NCBI GenBank assembly: GCA_029891385.1
Contig: CM057233.1
Location: forward strand, 34,206,540-34,270,539
Source of the DNA: Erythroxylum novogranatense
Lineage: Eukaryota; Streptophyta; Magnoliopsida; Malpighiales; Erythroxylaceae
Length of the DNA: 64,000 nt
Direction: 5' to 3'
Shown: positions 1 through 12,290 of the stretch, piece after piece
Position numbering within the stretch: the first letter of the stretch is position 1
Layout: each line of letters starts with the position of its first letter
Made by a program: the position numbers and the translations under genes
The notes under the pieces: model-generated
Databases searched by the model: none
The model's input: the letters and a program-made list of their open reading frames with translations, nothing else
What the model was told of the DNA's origin: nothing

Positions 1-1364
1 TTATTTTTTCACTCATACAAGTTTGTGGTGGGATGCAATGAAAGACAAGATGCAATCCATGAAGCATAATAAGGTATGAGAGCTAGTTAATTTACCTCAT
101 AATTGAAAACCTGTTAGTTGTAAATGACTATTTAAGACTAAGAATGACACTCAGGGTAAAATTGAGTGGTTTAAGGCTCGGTTGGTTGCTAGAGGGTTCA
201 TTCAGAGAGAAGGGGTTAACTTTACTATTACCTTTTCTCCTGTATCCTTGAAGGTTGCATTTAGAGTGATCATGCCAATAATAGGTCATTATGATATGGA
301 GGTACATTAGATGGATGTCAAAATCACTCTCCTGAATGGTGACCTTTACGAAGAGGTTTATATGGAGCGACCTGAAGGAATTCAAAAACAAGTAGAGACT
401 GACAAAGTTTAAAATTTGAGAAAATCAATATATAGTTTGAAACAGGCTTTTAGATGGTGATACCTAAAGTTTGATGAGGTTTTAAGCTCTTTTGACTTCA
501 TGGAAAATAAACTTGGAAGATGCTTGTATTATAAGGTCAAGGGAACCAAAGTTATCTTCCTATTGTTATATGTGAATGATATATTGCTCGCATCAAATGA
601 CTTGACCATGTTGCATGAGAATAAGCAACTTTTGGCAAAGCATTTTGACCAGAAAGACCTTGAAGAGGCATCTTTTTTCCTAAGTATTCAAATTTAACGA
701 GATAAATCTCAACACTCTTTAGGCCTCTCACAAAATGCACACATTGAGTTTATTTTACAAAAGGTTTAATATGGTTGTTTATAAACCTGTTGTGACACCA
801 ATCTCTCATGTTGAGAGATTATGAGATACTTAAAGGGAATCAAGGATTATATGTTGACATACAGAAGAGTCAACTATTTAAACCTCGTATGGTATGTAGA
901 TTCAGATTTGTGTCCAGATGATAAAAAGTACATTTTAGATTATATCTTCATGTTAGTAGATGGTGCAGTATCATGGAAAAGTGTCAAGCAAACATTGATG
1001 ACTTCCTTGACTAAGCATGTAGAGTTTGTAGCATGCTATAAGGGCTACATAGGTGGTTCGGCTTAGGAACTTGATTTCTGAGTTGTTTATGGATGATTCG
1101 GTGGCTAGACCCATTTAGTTGTATTTTGATAATCTTGCTACTGTGTTGTTTAGGAACAACAATAAAAATATTACAGAATCTAAACATTTGGGGTTCAAAT
1201 ACTTAACCATAAATGAATTGATACAAAAAGGTGACATTGAGGTGGAGCATTTGAGGACTAAGAATATGCTTGTTGATCCTTTAACTAAAGGACTTCACCC
1301 ACTTATGTTTGAAAGACATGTATATAGTATGGATATATTGAAGTCCTTAAACACTATTAGTTAG
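1..1364 (+). pseudogene. Ty1-copia pol remnant (reverse transcriptase and RNase H)
   Basis: Decayed copia pol, read in pieces across several frames. Around 310-420 lies the RT stretch with the MDVKITLLNGDLYEEVY type of motif, followed by SIYSLKQAF. At 500-697 comes the RT active-site block, reading LLYVNDILL where active copies have YVDD, so the second catalytic Asp is replaced by Asn. RNase H follows at 821-1066 (YVDSDLCPDDKK, then a SWKSVKQ block) and 1119-1364 (RTKNMLVDPLTKGL, the usual C-terminal RNase H ending). Several stops and frameshifts separate the blocks, so this cannot make protein. The 5' part, with gag, protease and integrase, lies outside the window or is lost. Confidence 0.88.
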
Positions 1365-2099
1365 GGATCATTATGTTTGCATCTTGTTTATTTATATATT
1401 TATATATTTTGATGTATTATGACAGTATGATTGTTATTAACAAAGATGATAATTGTTTATCCTCAATCATACTTGTTACTATACGTTGTCATAGTACATG
1501 TAAACGTCTTAAGGTCTGTGTCGATCTTAAGCATTGTTAAGGTCATTGGTCATATATATGGATTGACCATAAGTCTATGCCATTAGGACACATATAATTT
1601 AATAAGCATATCCATGAATTTTAACATGACATAGGGGGATATAAATGTTTAATCCTATAATGGTGTTATCTAATGCCGTTTAGCATTTAGTAAGGGAACA
1701 AAAAGGTTTTCTCTAATGGTGTTTAGCATTTGGTGAGATAAAACAATATTTCTCTAATGTAGTTTAACGTAAAGTTTAAAAAATTCGAGACGTACAAACG
1801 GAAAGAGGATACATATCAAATTATACAAGTATCATCCTAGTTTGTAACATTTCATTTTTTTTTCATTCATGTTAGTGAGGTATTAGATATGTGATTATAT
1901 TAGACAGGTGTCATATATGACACATATGTTTGATATTTTTCGGTATTGAAAGCCTTAAGAGATGAAGTGATGAAATTTCATTATGTTTGGATTAAATATT
2001 TTGTTTTAAACTTGGTACCATTATGTGGCTTAACCATATTTTCAAAGAAAGTTTAAATTTATGTCAATACTGTAATTAATTATTGTCCAAAGGGGAGAA
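1365..2099 (+). other. Non-coding 3' internal region of the copia remnant, ending in a polypurine tract
   Basis: No gene is visible here. The stretch sits between the RNase H end and the 3' LTR of the same element. A purine-rich run at 2087-2099 (AAAGGGGAGAA) directly precedes the LTR start TGTTAG and is the likely plus-strand primer (polypurine tract). Confidence 0.6.
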
Positions 2100-2234
2100 T
2101 GTTAGAAATTTTCTCATTTGGTGGACAATAATTGATTGCATTTTGTCTATTTTCAATAACTTATCAGTTAATTTAAGTAAATTTGATCCAGATAAAGATC
2201 ATAAAGTAACTCAATAAAGGATATATATATTTGT
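2100..2234 (+). repeat. Start of a copia 3' LTR, interrupted by a solo LTR
   Basis: The LTR begins with TGTTAGAAATTTTC right after the polypurine tract. It is cut at 2234 by the solo LTR at 2235-4418. The rest should continue from 4424, but I cannot place its far end with confidence (perhaps near 4725-4735). Confidence 0.55.
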
Positions 2235-4418
2235 TGTTGGACCCCGAAATTTTTTTACGATGTCATTAAGCATGAATTGTGTTAATTATGTGTTTATGCC
2301 TTAGTTTGATTTAATTTGGGAGTATTAGTGGTTAATCGAGTTTAATGTGGTTTTGGTGAGAATTATAGGGTCAATATGTTTGAGGGCATTTTGGGAAGTT
2401 TACTTAGGTTGTAGTGGTTTAAGTTTTGCTAAAAGGGGTAAATTGGTCTTTTCCCTACCCATTTAGACTTAAGTAATAGAAAAGAAAGAAAATAGAAGGA
2501 AGAAAGAAATAGAAGAAGAGAAAAGAAGAGGAGAAGAGTCGTGGGAGAGGGAGAAGAGAAGAGAAGAGGGATTGCGATCTTTGAGGATTTTCGACAGTTT
2601 GAAGCAATTTTCAGGTAAGTTGTGCTTCGTTTAACCTTGTTTCGGTTGGATTAAACCAAAAGATAGGATGAAAGTAGTAGAATCGGTGGTTTTAGGGTTT
2701 TAGGGCATAAATGGTTAGATTTCGTGGGTTGATGTGTTTATGACTGATTTTGAGTTGCTACTGGGTTAGAAATGTAGTATAAGACATGATTTAAGGCTTA
2801 GGTGTGTTGCATTTGAGTTTGGGAAAGGATTGAAGTTGGAAAATGCTGGAAATCGAGTTTTGAGTCGTTTTCAGCCCTTGCGTCGCGACGTCGCGTATAT
2901 GAACTGCCGCGACTTGCGTGGAAAGGGAGCAACGTCACGACATGCGAATTAATGTTCGCCTTGACGTGCGAGAGGGGCGACGTCGCGACGTGCGAAGAGA
3001 TATTTGTTGCGAAGTGCAAAGAGGTGTTCGCCGCGGCGAGTGGGGCTTCGCCGCGGCTAACCCATGTGGTCAGCAAAGATGATTTTTGGTATTTGGGGTA
3101 TATCTTTTGGTGTAGATATCCAATTGAGGTGATTTTAGATTCGTTGAGAACTAGAAATAAAGGGCTACAAGTTTTATGAAGAAGGGAAGTTCGGAATTAG
3201 CCTCTAAGGGTTTGTAATTTTAGATGGAAGTTGAATGTAGACTTTTGGTATTAGTATTTTCAATTTTCACGCTTTTTGAATATTTTCTTTTGGGGATATT
3301 GATTAAATGAAACTTGGTTTATTTTAAGAAAACAAGCTGACCTGACCCAATCGCAAGAGGAAGGACAACAGTGAGTCGGATACTCAAGCGATATTAGGTG
3401 GGTAATATGTTTATAGTTATTGTGTGTATGGGCAAATTGCCTTGTGTATACTTGCTTGCATTATGTGACATTGCTTGTGTTAAATTGTATGAGAAATATT
3501 GAACATGCATCGTGATTATGATTATGCATGACCTTGATAGGCCTTATGGCATTTTGCAAGAATGGACAGAATGAAAATTATGAAAGCTTTGATAAATGCT
3601 TTGAGCATGGAACGAATGGTTATGTGTTTTGTTTGGGTGAGAGAGTTACGAATGGAGTCACGTGCACGTCGACATAAAGCTTTTTTCCGGCTGCCAGCTT
3701 GAGGCAACGAGATCCTTGAGAAATCGGACTCGGATAGTTTACGGAATAAACTTCGGTTTATCTAGATTGTTTTACGGAACTCTCGAACCAATTGTGTGCA
3801 TTCATGATTGATTTGACAGAAATGATGCATAATGATTGTTATGTTGAGAAATAGAAATTGCATGACCTATGTTTATACGAATATGAATCACTTGATGAAT
3901 CTTGACTTGCTATAGATATATGCATATTGCTTGATTGTGTGGCTCGTTGCCAATGGCTATAAACGTATATGCCACTGAGCTTCGCAGCTCACCCCATTAC
4001 TCTCCCCTCCTCAGGTGCAAATCGAGACGATCGCTGACCTTGCAAGGCATCGAAAACTTCGGGCTAGTTAGGAGCTGTGTATTAAGTTAGTATTTTGGTT
4101 AGCCCGCCAGCATATCATCATGGAGCATACTCATGTATTTTGGATTTAACTTTTATTTTGTATTATGCTTTATTTGAGAATATTTGATGAATTTCTTCGG
4201 AGTGTAATGGCATGAAGCCCTTGGTTTATGGGGTGTTTTCTTCATTGATGGAATGACTGCGTGTATTTCACAACGTGTGCGAAAATGTATGAGTTTGTGT
4301 TTGTATCGAATTATTTGTATGGATGTTGGGATCAGGTCTGAAGTTATTTGGGCGCCCGTTCCTAGCGCAGCCCGAGGGACCGCCTCGGGAATGGGGGATC
4401 TGAGACCCGGGCCCAACA
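2235..4418 (+). mobile_element. Solo LTR A (Ty3-gypsy-like, 2.18 kb), TSD TTTGT
   Basis: The element begins TGTTGGACCCCG and ends CCCGGGCCCAACA, so it has extended inverted ends of the TG...CA type. It is flanked by identical 5-bp repeats, TTTGT at 2230-2234 and at 4419-4423. No gag or pol lies inside, which fits an LTR left after recombination between two LTRs. It carries a CpG-rich island (2880-3058) and a stem-like GAGCTTCGCAGCTCACC motif near 3980 that the other two solo LTRs share in similar form. It sits inside the LTR of the older copia remnant. Its gypsy assignment is inferred from the end sequences and length, as no coding domain is present. Confidence 0.85.
2880..3058 (+). repeat. 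CpG-rich palindromic island in solo LTR A
   Basis: Repeated self-complementary words occur in an otherwise AT-rich LTR: GTCGCGACGTCGCG near 2882, GCGACGTCGCGACGTGCG near 2977, and two copies of TTCGCCGCGGC near 3028 and 3046. No reading frame explains it. Confidence 0.7.
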
Positions 4419-4423
4419 TTTGT

Positions 4424-4510
4424 GGGCCGAAGTCGAGTAAGAAAATAGACCATAATTAGTGTAGATCGGACTCATTTCAGGCCTCTAATAGGAAAACCTG
4501 ATATGGAAGC

Positions 4511-4542
<32 letters not shown>

Positions 4543-5712
4543 TAAGGTTAAGATCTCCTGTAGTTGTTCAATTTATTCGTAAAGCTAAAGTTACTCTGAC
4601 CCATTTAGAGGTTCACGTTTTAAAAAAATAGCAAAAAGACATTAATGACGTTCCGGTGTATTTTCGTATTTTCGTCATTCATTCTCTTTCAAGTTCGATC
4701 ATGGATGCATAGCTAAGGCTCGTGTTACACACTACAGAATTAACCTTATTTTTATGAATTTAAATTCGAGTTGTCTTTTTTCTTAATGTCAAAACCTCTT
4801 ATAGTTGTACTTATGTATTTATAATTAAATGGAAAAATTCGTATACAATTTAAATGTTTAATAGTTTTTGACTTATTATGTTTTATACTCAAAACATAAA
4901 ATATTTGTTTGTAGAACAAATTATTACACCTAACATCTCATAAATGCATTAAAAAATAAGAAATAGAAACAATCAGTCAAACTCACTCCTTTATCATAAT
5001 TAAATAGAATTATAATTAGTTTTGCGTATTAAATTAATTTCCAAACATCAAATAAAAGTTAAAATATTTGCTTTAAGTTTGACATTTCTCTATTGAAAAA
5101 TTAATATAAAGTTGGTACTTATGCGTAAATAGAACTATAATACTGAACTAATTTCTTCTATAATCTCCACAAATTTATCTTGTTGTTTATTTAATCTTAT
5201 AAAATTGTTCATAGTTGAGTCTTTTTCAAACAAAATTGTTGTAGGTATAGTATGTAAGTCCATCAGTCTCTCCTCCTAAAAATTTTAATCTAGTTAATTA
5301 TTAACTACTATATACTAAGCGTGAATGTGATGATGAAAAAAATTGTAATCCAACCGTCCAATTCATCCAACGGCTGTCCTCCTCCCCTTATTGCTTCACT
5401 CTCTAATATCTTCGTCTCAATCATGACATAGCTTCATTTATTTGAGAGTTCATCTAACAGGGATGACGACCACGCATTGTCATCCAACCATCCAATTCAT
5501 CCAATGATTCCAATTTCACTTTAACCTTCATTAAATCGAGATACATATCTCTCTCTCCCTCTCTCAAAGTTGCAGAAAGTATTTTCTCTCTCATTGTTTT
5601 GCTCTCCACTGCTGACTTCCTCTCCTTCTCTGCCGTCGACTTCTTCAACCCCTCACCTTCCCAACCATCTGCTTTAACACGTATTTCACCATCATCATCA
5701 CCTCTACTATCA
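4424..5712. other. Spacer: rest of the copia LTR, a (TA)n run, AT-rich then CT-rich DNA
   Basis: No gene is supported. The region holds probable LTR remainder from 4424, a (TA)n microsatellite at about 4511-4545, AT-rich spacer to about 5290, and CT-rich DNA at 5340-5712. A motif close to ATCCAACCATCCAATTCATC occurs twice (near 5348 and 5481) and again on the other strand near 16505. The serine/proline-rich reading frame at 5599-5811 looks like a composition effect of the CT-rich DNA. Confidence 0.5.
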
Positions 5713-5720
5713 CCTGCCTC
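5713..5720 (+). repeat. 8-bp flank CCTGCCTC at the 5' end of hAT copy 1
   Basis: This octamer directly abuts the 5' terminal inverted repeat of hAT copy 1. Its exact reverse complement, GAGGCAGG, abuts the 3' terminus of hAT copy 2 at 19093-19100. Eight bases is the hAT target-duplication length. The far end of copy 1 (12208-12215, GTTGTGAG) does not match it. Confidence 0.7.
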
Positions 5721-7497
5721 CAAAGATACAAATTCCGTACCATACCGGCCAGAAACCGGTATCGGTACGGGTATAATTCGTACTGGGATTAAATTTTGTT
5801 CGGTATCGTAGGTACCGTAAAATACCGGTCCATTCCGGTAAATCTTATAAAACCCAGGGACCATTTTGCAAAAAAAAAAACCCTAAAACTAAAAATAGAA
5901 CCCCCCTGGTTGCTTCTCTCTGCCGCCTCACTCACTCTCTTCTATCTCTCTCTTCTACCTTCGATTCTTCTCTCTTGCCGTCATTTTCCTCTCGCCGGCG
6001 CCGTCCCTCCTTGGTCTGGTGGTCTCCTCCTCTTCTCCACGACGTCTCGCGTCTTCAACTCTTCATCAGGTCGCGCCTCTATCGTGGAATCGCATCTCTT
6101 CTCCTCCTCTTCGGCTTACCTCGCGTCTTCAACTCTCCATCACGTTCGTCTTCATCGCGCATCTGGGTTTGTTCGTTCATCTTCATCGCGTCTTCATCAG
6201 ATCTGGTCCATTCGGCTTGCCACCGATCCACCAAACGCACCACCGAAGGCATTTTTTGGGTTTGTGTTTTATGATTTCTGTTATTCATCATGTTTTACAC
6301 TTCTTTCTACTTGATTTAACAATTTATTGTGTTGGATGATGGATTGGTTTATTTCTAGTGTTGAGTTGATTCGTATCCGTGGTTGAAGTTGAAGGCTTGA
6401 AGCCTTGTTTTGATTATGTTTGTATTTTCTGCCGGTGTTAGTTGAAAATTGAAGTTGAAATTGGAGGCTTATACTTGCGGCTGTGCTGACCTGAATGAAA
6501 ATTGAAGTTGAACTGTTGAAGCCTCGTTGAAGTTGAAGTAGCTGCTCGGTTTGTCTGTTATGTTGTGATTGATGAAGAGTTGAAGTTGTTATGCTATGCG
6601 GATGATGTATTGAGCATTTAACAATTCAGTTCAGCAATGTTTGAAGAATTAATGTTGAAATTACATTTGTCATTTCTGTAATTGTGATTTGGAAATTGGA
6701 ATTTGAAATTGGGCAGATTGGTTGGTACTTGGTAATCTGGTAGTAATATAGATATGTTGTTTTGTAAATTGTAAGTTGTGTTTGGTACTTTGGTATTGAA
6801 ATTAGATTTTGGCCAATTTTCATCAATTGAAAATTTTATGATATAATTATAAATAGTTATCTTGTAAGGAGTTAGAACTTTAAAAGTTAAATGCAATTGG
6901 TATATACAAAATTAAAATATATAAAATCAATTGGTATAATTATTAATTAATAAAACATAATGCATATTAAGTAAAATTAACAATTTTAATAAAAGTTTAG
7001 AAATATATGTTTGAACTTTTATTATATAAAATATATAATTAAATCACAAAATTTAAGTATTAAATTTTGTTGATTTTATTTCGATAATTATTTTTTTATT
7101 TTTTAGTAAATTAATCATTTACATGATTATATTACATCCAATTCTATTTACAAATACATAGTTTACAACATAATTAAGGAAATTATTTGAACACCTTTTT
7201 CACTTTTTAATTGTTAATAGCTGTTGGAATTGAAAATAAAAGTGTTTGGAAATGTTAGAAATGGAAATCGAATTATGATTTATGGATGTTTTGTGATTAT
7301 TGGGATTGGAAATTGACATTATTTGGTAGGAATGAAATGTAATAATGAATGTTTTATGATTCTTGGAATTGGAAATAGAAATGGAAATAAAATAGAATTA
7401 TGATTGTTGTATAATTGTTAGGATTGAAAATTATGAATGTTTTGTAATTGATAGGAATGGGAATTGTTGTAAATGGAATGAATGAAAATTGAATTGT

Positions 7498-9085
7498 GAT
7501 TGTTTTGTAATTGTTAGAAATTGAATTGTGATTGTTTTGTAATTGTTAGGAATGGGAATTGTTGGAAATGGAATGAATGGAAATTGAATTGTGATTGTTT
7601 TGTAATTGTTAAGATTGGGAATTGTTGAAAATGGAATGATTGGAAATTGAATTGTGATTGTTTTGTAATTGTTAGGATTGGGAATTGTTGGAAATGGAAT
7701 GATTGGAAATTGAATTGTGATTGTTTTGTAATTGTTAGGATTGGGAATTGTTGGAAATGGAATGATTGGAAATTGAATTGTGATTGTTTTGTAATTGTTA
7801 GGATTGGGAATTGTTGGAAATGGAATGATTGGAAATTGAATTGTGATTGTTTTGTAATTGTTAGGATTGGGAATTGTTGGAAATGGAATGAATGAAAATT
7901 GAATTGTGATTGTTTTGTAATTGTTAGGATTGGGAATTGTTGGAAATGGAATGAATGGAAATTGAATTGTGATTGTTTTGTAATTGTTAGGATTGGGAAT
8001 TGTTGGAAATGGAATGAATGGAAATTGAATTGTGATTGTTTTGTAATTGTTAGGATTGGGAATTGTTGGAAATGGAATGAAAGGAAATTGAATTGTGATT
8101 GTTTTGTAATTGTTAGGATTGGGAATTGTTGGAAATGGAATGAATGGAAATTGAATTGTGATTGTTTTGTAATTGTTAGGATTGGGAATTGTTGGAAATG
8201 GAATGAGTGGAAATTGAATTGTGATTGTTTTGTAATTGTTAGGATTGGGAATTGTTGGAAATGGAATGAGTGGAAATTGAATTGTGATTGTTTTGTAATT
8301 GTTAGGATTGGGAATTGTTGGAAATGGAATGAGTGGAAATTGAATTGTGATTGTTTTGTAATTGTTAGGATTGGGAATTGTTGGAAATGGAATGAGTGGA
8401 AATTGAATTGTGATTGTTTTGTAATTGTTAGGATTGGGAATTGTTGGAAATGGAATGAGTGGAAATTGAATTGTGATTGTTTTGTAATTGTTAGGATTGG
8501 GAATTGTTGGAAATGGAATGAGTGGAAATTGAATTGTGATTGTTTTGTAATTGTTAGGATTGGGAATTGTTGGAAATGGAATGAATGGAAATTGAATTGT
8601 GATTGTTTTGTAATTGTTAGGATTGGAAATTGTTGGAAATGGAATGAATGGAAATTGAATTGTGATTGTTTTGTAATTGTTAGGATTGGGAATTGTTGGA
8701 AATGGAATGAATGGAAATTGAATTGTGATTGTTTTGTAATTGTTAGGATTGGGAATTGTTGGAAATGGAATGAATGGAAATTGAATTGTGATTGTTTTGT
8801 AATTGTTAGGATTGGGAATTGTTGGAAATGGAATGAATGGAAATTGAATTGTGATTGTTTTGTAATTGTTAGGATTGGGAATTGTTGGAAATGGAATGAA
8901 TGGAAATTGAATTGTGATTGTTTTGTAATTGTTAGGATTGGGAATTGTTGGAAATGGAATGAATGGAAATTGAATTGTGATTGTTTTGTAATTGTTAGGA
9001 TTGGGAATTGTTGGAAATGGAATGAATAGAAATTGAATTGTGATTGTTTTATAATTGTTAGGATTGAGAATTGTTGGAAATGGAA
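7498..9085. repeat. 63-bp minisatellite in hAT copy 1 (about 25 units)
   Basis: Tandem 63-bp units (TGTGATTGTTTTGTAATTG, then GGATTGGGAATTGTTGG, then AAATGGAATGAATGG) repeat about 25 times. Most units differ by only one or two bases, for example GAATGAATGG, GAATGAGTGG or GAATGATTGG. Because 63 is a multiple of three and the unit lacks stops in some frames, long repetitive reading frames open on both strands. I regard these as artefacts. The array lies just upstream of the transposase start and is present, more diverged, in copy 2. Confidence 0.95.
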
Positions 9086-9183
9086 CTTTGTGATTATTAC
9101 AACATGACTTATATTATATAAGATAGATATGTACATTGTCATTGTATACTGAAATTGTGTTATTTGTGAATATGTACAGATAA

Positions 9184-11560
9184 ATGGAAGGATGTTCAAA
9201 TACTCCTGATCAACCTAGTTCAGGAAGATACAGTGATCCAGCTTGGGCTCATGCTGGTGTGGTTCCTGGTCAAAAGAATCATACCATTTGCTTGTTTTTA
9301 ACAAGCATTCACCCGATTAAAAAGGCATTTAACTGGGGTTAAAGGAGATGTGGAAGCGAGTAAAAAAGTAAGTCATGATGTGAAGTGACAGATGAAAACA
9401 TTGCTTGATGAACATCAATTTGAGAAAGATAGAAGGGGAAGATTGAATCTTGAAATTGGTAGTGGAAGTTCATTTCCAGGTTTCCGTGGTGATTATGGAG
9501 ATGTTGAAGGTGGAAATGGTACTGGTACTGGTACTAGTACTGGTACTAGTAGTGTTCCATCTCAGCCTCCTGCAGAATCTGAAGTGAGGAAGAGAAGAAG
9601 GCAGCCATCTAGTTTCTTTGCACCACGAACAACTCCTGGAGCCCAACCTTCAATTCGTAGTGCAATGTAGACAAGAGATGCGGCTCACAATGTGGATATG
9701 GCAGTAGCTAGATGGTGGTATGATACAGGTTCGTCATTTAATGCTTCTCAATCATATTATTATCAACCTATGATAGATGTCATAGCCTCTTATGGTCCAG
9801 GATACAAAGGGTCATTGGTTGATGACTTAAGAGGTAAACTTTTGAGTTGTGCTGTGTCTGAAATGAGAGCTTATTTGGTTGAAAGAAGAGCGAATTGGGG
9901 TATTAATGGATGCTCAATTATGTGTGATGGTTGGACGAATAGAAGACAAGAGCCTATCATAAATTTTTTGGTTTATTGTTTTAATGGCTTTATGTTTTTA
10001 AAATCAATTGATGCATCTGACCTGATTAGAAATGCTGATAATTTGTTTCAAATATTTGATCAAGTTGTGAATGAAGTAGGGGTGGAAAACATTGTTCAGT
10101 TTATTACTGACAATGATTCCGCTTATAAAGCGGCAGGGATGAGGTTGCAGAGAACCTATAATTCATTTTTTTGACTCCTTGTGTTGCACATTGCATTGAC
10201 TTAATACTGGAGGATATAGGAAATCCTAGGTATTTTCCTGTTTTTTATGAGACCATGCAGAAGGCAAAAAAAGTGACAAAATTTTTTTATAATCGTGCAT
10301 GAGTTTTCAATTTGATGAGAAGGGAAGTTTTCAATGGTAGGAATTTGTGTCGCCCTACTGTGACAAGATTTGCAGCAAATTTCTTATCACTTCAGTCTTT
10401 TCTTTCGTTGAGGAAGGAGTTAAGGCAAATGTTTACAAGTGATAAGTGGGTTACATCTCAGCATGCTAGGTCTAATGCTGGAATGGAGGTTTGTAGTATC
10501 ATACTGGAAGATAAGAAATTTTGGTTGCAATGTCAATTCGTTATCCGAGTTTGTGAGCCTTTGGTGAGGGTGCTTCGATTGGCTGATAGTGAAGAAAAAC
10601 CAACAATGGGTTATATTTTTGATGCTATGGAGAGAGCAACGGAAGCAATCAAGGCCAATCTGAAACATTGGCCTTCTTTATACTAACCATATATCTCAAT
10701 CATTAATGAGAGAAGGAGAAAACAACTTTCTTCTCCATTGTTTATAGCTGGGGCATTTTTGAATCCTAGTGTGTATTTTAGACTGGATGTTGAAAAGCAA
10801 GCTGAAGTTAGTAGAGGAATGCTTATGACAATTACAATAATTGTTCCTCATGACTCAATGCAAGTTGTTTTAACCACACAAATGGAGACTTATAAGTACT
10901 CTTATGGAGATTTTGGAATGTCGGTCGCTATTCAACCAAGAGGACTTCTTTATCCAGGTATTACTTATTTCCTATTTCTTATTTGTTGAAATTTATTTAT
11001 CACTTTATTTTGTTTATAACACTACTTTTGTTTTCTTATAACTTGCAGTTGCTTGGTGGGATCTTTTCAGATGTAGTGTTTTAGAATTGAGAAGATTTGC
11101 GATTCGAATTTTAAGTCAATGTGTGAGTGCAACTGGTTGTGAACGAAACTAGAGCACATTTGAATTTATCCATTCCAAGAAAAGGAATAGATTGGAGCAT
11201 AAGAGGTTGAATGACTTGGTTTATGTTCGTTACAATTTAAAGCTTCGGGAAAGGTATGTTATTTTCATTATTAATTTTGATATAATTTCTTATAATTTTC
11301 TAAAAATTAAATGTAATTGTTTACTAGGACTCTTAGTATCACAAGTTGTTCAAATGATCCAATTGCGATTGATAATATTGATATTTTGGCGGATTGGGTT
11401 TCTGAAGAACCCAATTTGGTTGATGTGAGTGATTTGAATGTGGAAGATGATCTTGAATGAGAAAGCATTGACATGTCATTTGGTGCATTAAATTTGAATG
11501 ATGATGATGATGAAGCTCCTCTCAATGATGAGGATTTTGTACCAAATGATCGATTAGAAT
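9184..11560 (+). pseudogene. hAT transposase, copy 1 (BED, DUF659, hAT dimerisation), inactivated
   Basis: The start MEGCSNTPDQPSSGRYSDPA matches copy 2. The BED zinc-finger region at about 9230-9340 is broken, with the second Cys/His part deleted around 9298. Next comes a DUF659/RNase H-like block (9680-10170) with the catalytic-type CDGWTNRRQ and FITDNDSAYKAAG motifs, and then a C-terminal hAT dimerisation block near 11090-11250 (CERN, stop, STFEFIHSKKRNRL), where the usual Trp codon is TAG. Two introns are apparent (about 10958-11047 and 11252-11328). Lesions include TGA near 9388, TAG near 9668, a frameshift near 10171, TGA near 10300 and TAG near 11149. It would have bound the element ends and cut and pasted the DNA; in this state it cannot. 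Confidence 0.9.
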
Positions 11561-12207
11561 CGATCAAGATCAAGCTAGGATCCGCCATTGTGATTGAACT
11601 TCGTGTTTTATTTTCCTCTTCTTTTAATTTTACTTGTATTTGATCATTGATGTTTATGTTAAATTATATGTATGTAATGTAAATGTAATATTTTGTTTCA
11701 GTTCAACTTCTACTTGATTGCTTATTCGTCATTAACTATTTTTGTAATATTTATTGTTTTTTATCGAATGTTTTGAATCTTTTAATGTAAATATGTAATA
11801 TTATTTATTATAATAATGAAATTATATGATTATAATATTTTAAATGCTTTGTATTATTATTAGTTTTATAATTGTATGATGATGATTGTCTTTGTTTATA
11901 TTAATTGTGGTTATTATTTATATGTAAAATATTTAAAATTATTGTTATTTCAAATTAATTGTCATTATTATTTATTATTAAGATTTTGAAAGTATGGTTG
12001 ATGTAAATAGTAAACTAGTAAAGTATACAGTATAGCTGTATAATATATCAATATGGACTATTTTGCAATTTTTAAAAAGTTTAGGGACTATTTTATAAAT
12101 TTAAAAATATCCAAAGCAGCATCTACCGATCTTAAACCGATATTAATGCGATTACATTCGAGCCCAATCTAATGCAAGCGAGTCTTGATGCAGTATTCAT
12201 AACATTG

Positions 12208-12290
12208 GTTGTGAGTTAATCACTTATAATTGTGCATGGAATAGTATATAATTAATAATACTTATGAGTCGACGAAGAGTGTGGATCATT
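12208..12290. other. Short spacer between hAT copy 1 and solo LTR B
   Basis: No gene is seen. It contains the 3' flank of hAT copy 1 (GTTGTGAG at 12208-12215) and the left target duplication of solo LTR B (TCATT at 12286-12290). Confidence 0.6.

Larger units (their letters stand above)
5721..12207 (+). mobile_element. hAT transposon copy 1 (about 6.5 kb)
   Basis: The 5' end is CAAAGATACAAATTCCG and the 3' end, read inward on the other strand, is CAATGTTATGAATACTG: imperfect terminal inverted repeats with 5'-CAA. Both ends are followed by subterminal DNA, the 5' side being rich in TACCGGYA-type words (5740-5850). Inside, in order: a CT-rich leader (5880-6300), AT-rich DNA, a 63-bp minisatellite (7498-9085), the transposase pseudogene (9184-about 11560) and an AT-rich 3' tail. 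A second copy with the same layout lies on the other strand at 19101-38219. The two outer flanks of this copy are not identical, so it is not a simple insertion. Boundaries are inferred from comparing the two copies. Confidence 0.82.

Noticed and set aside
5796..6339. Overlapping serine/leucine-rich reading frames of 99-172 codons
   Set aside because: CT-rich leader of hAT copy 1. Several frames are open together, no conserved motif is present, and the collinear region of copy 2 does not preserve them.
7498..9085. CRISPR-like regular repeat
   Set aside because: The units are directly adjacent with no unique spacers and sit inside a plant hAT element.
7514..9199. 561-codon minus-strand and 376-codon plus-strand reading frames
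   Set aside because: Both are translations of the 63-bp minisatellite. The unit is a multiple of three and lacks stops in these frames, so the repeat explains the length and the repetitive protein.
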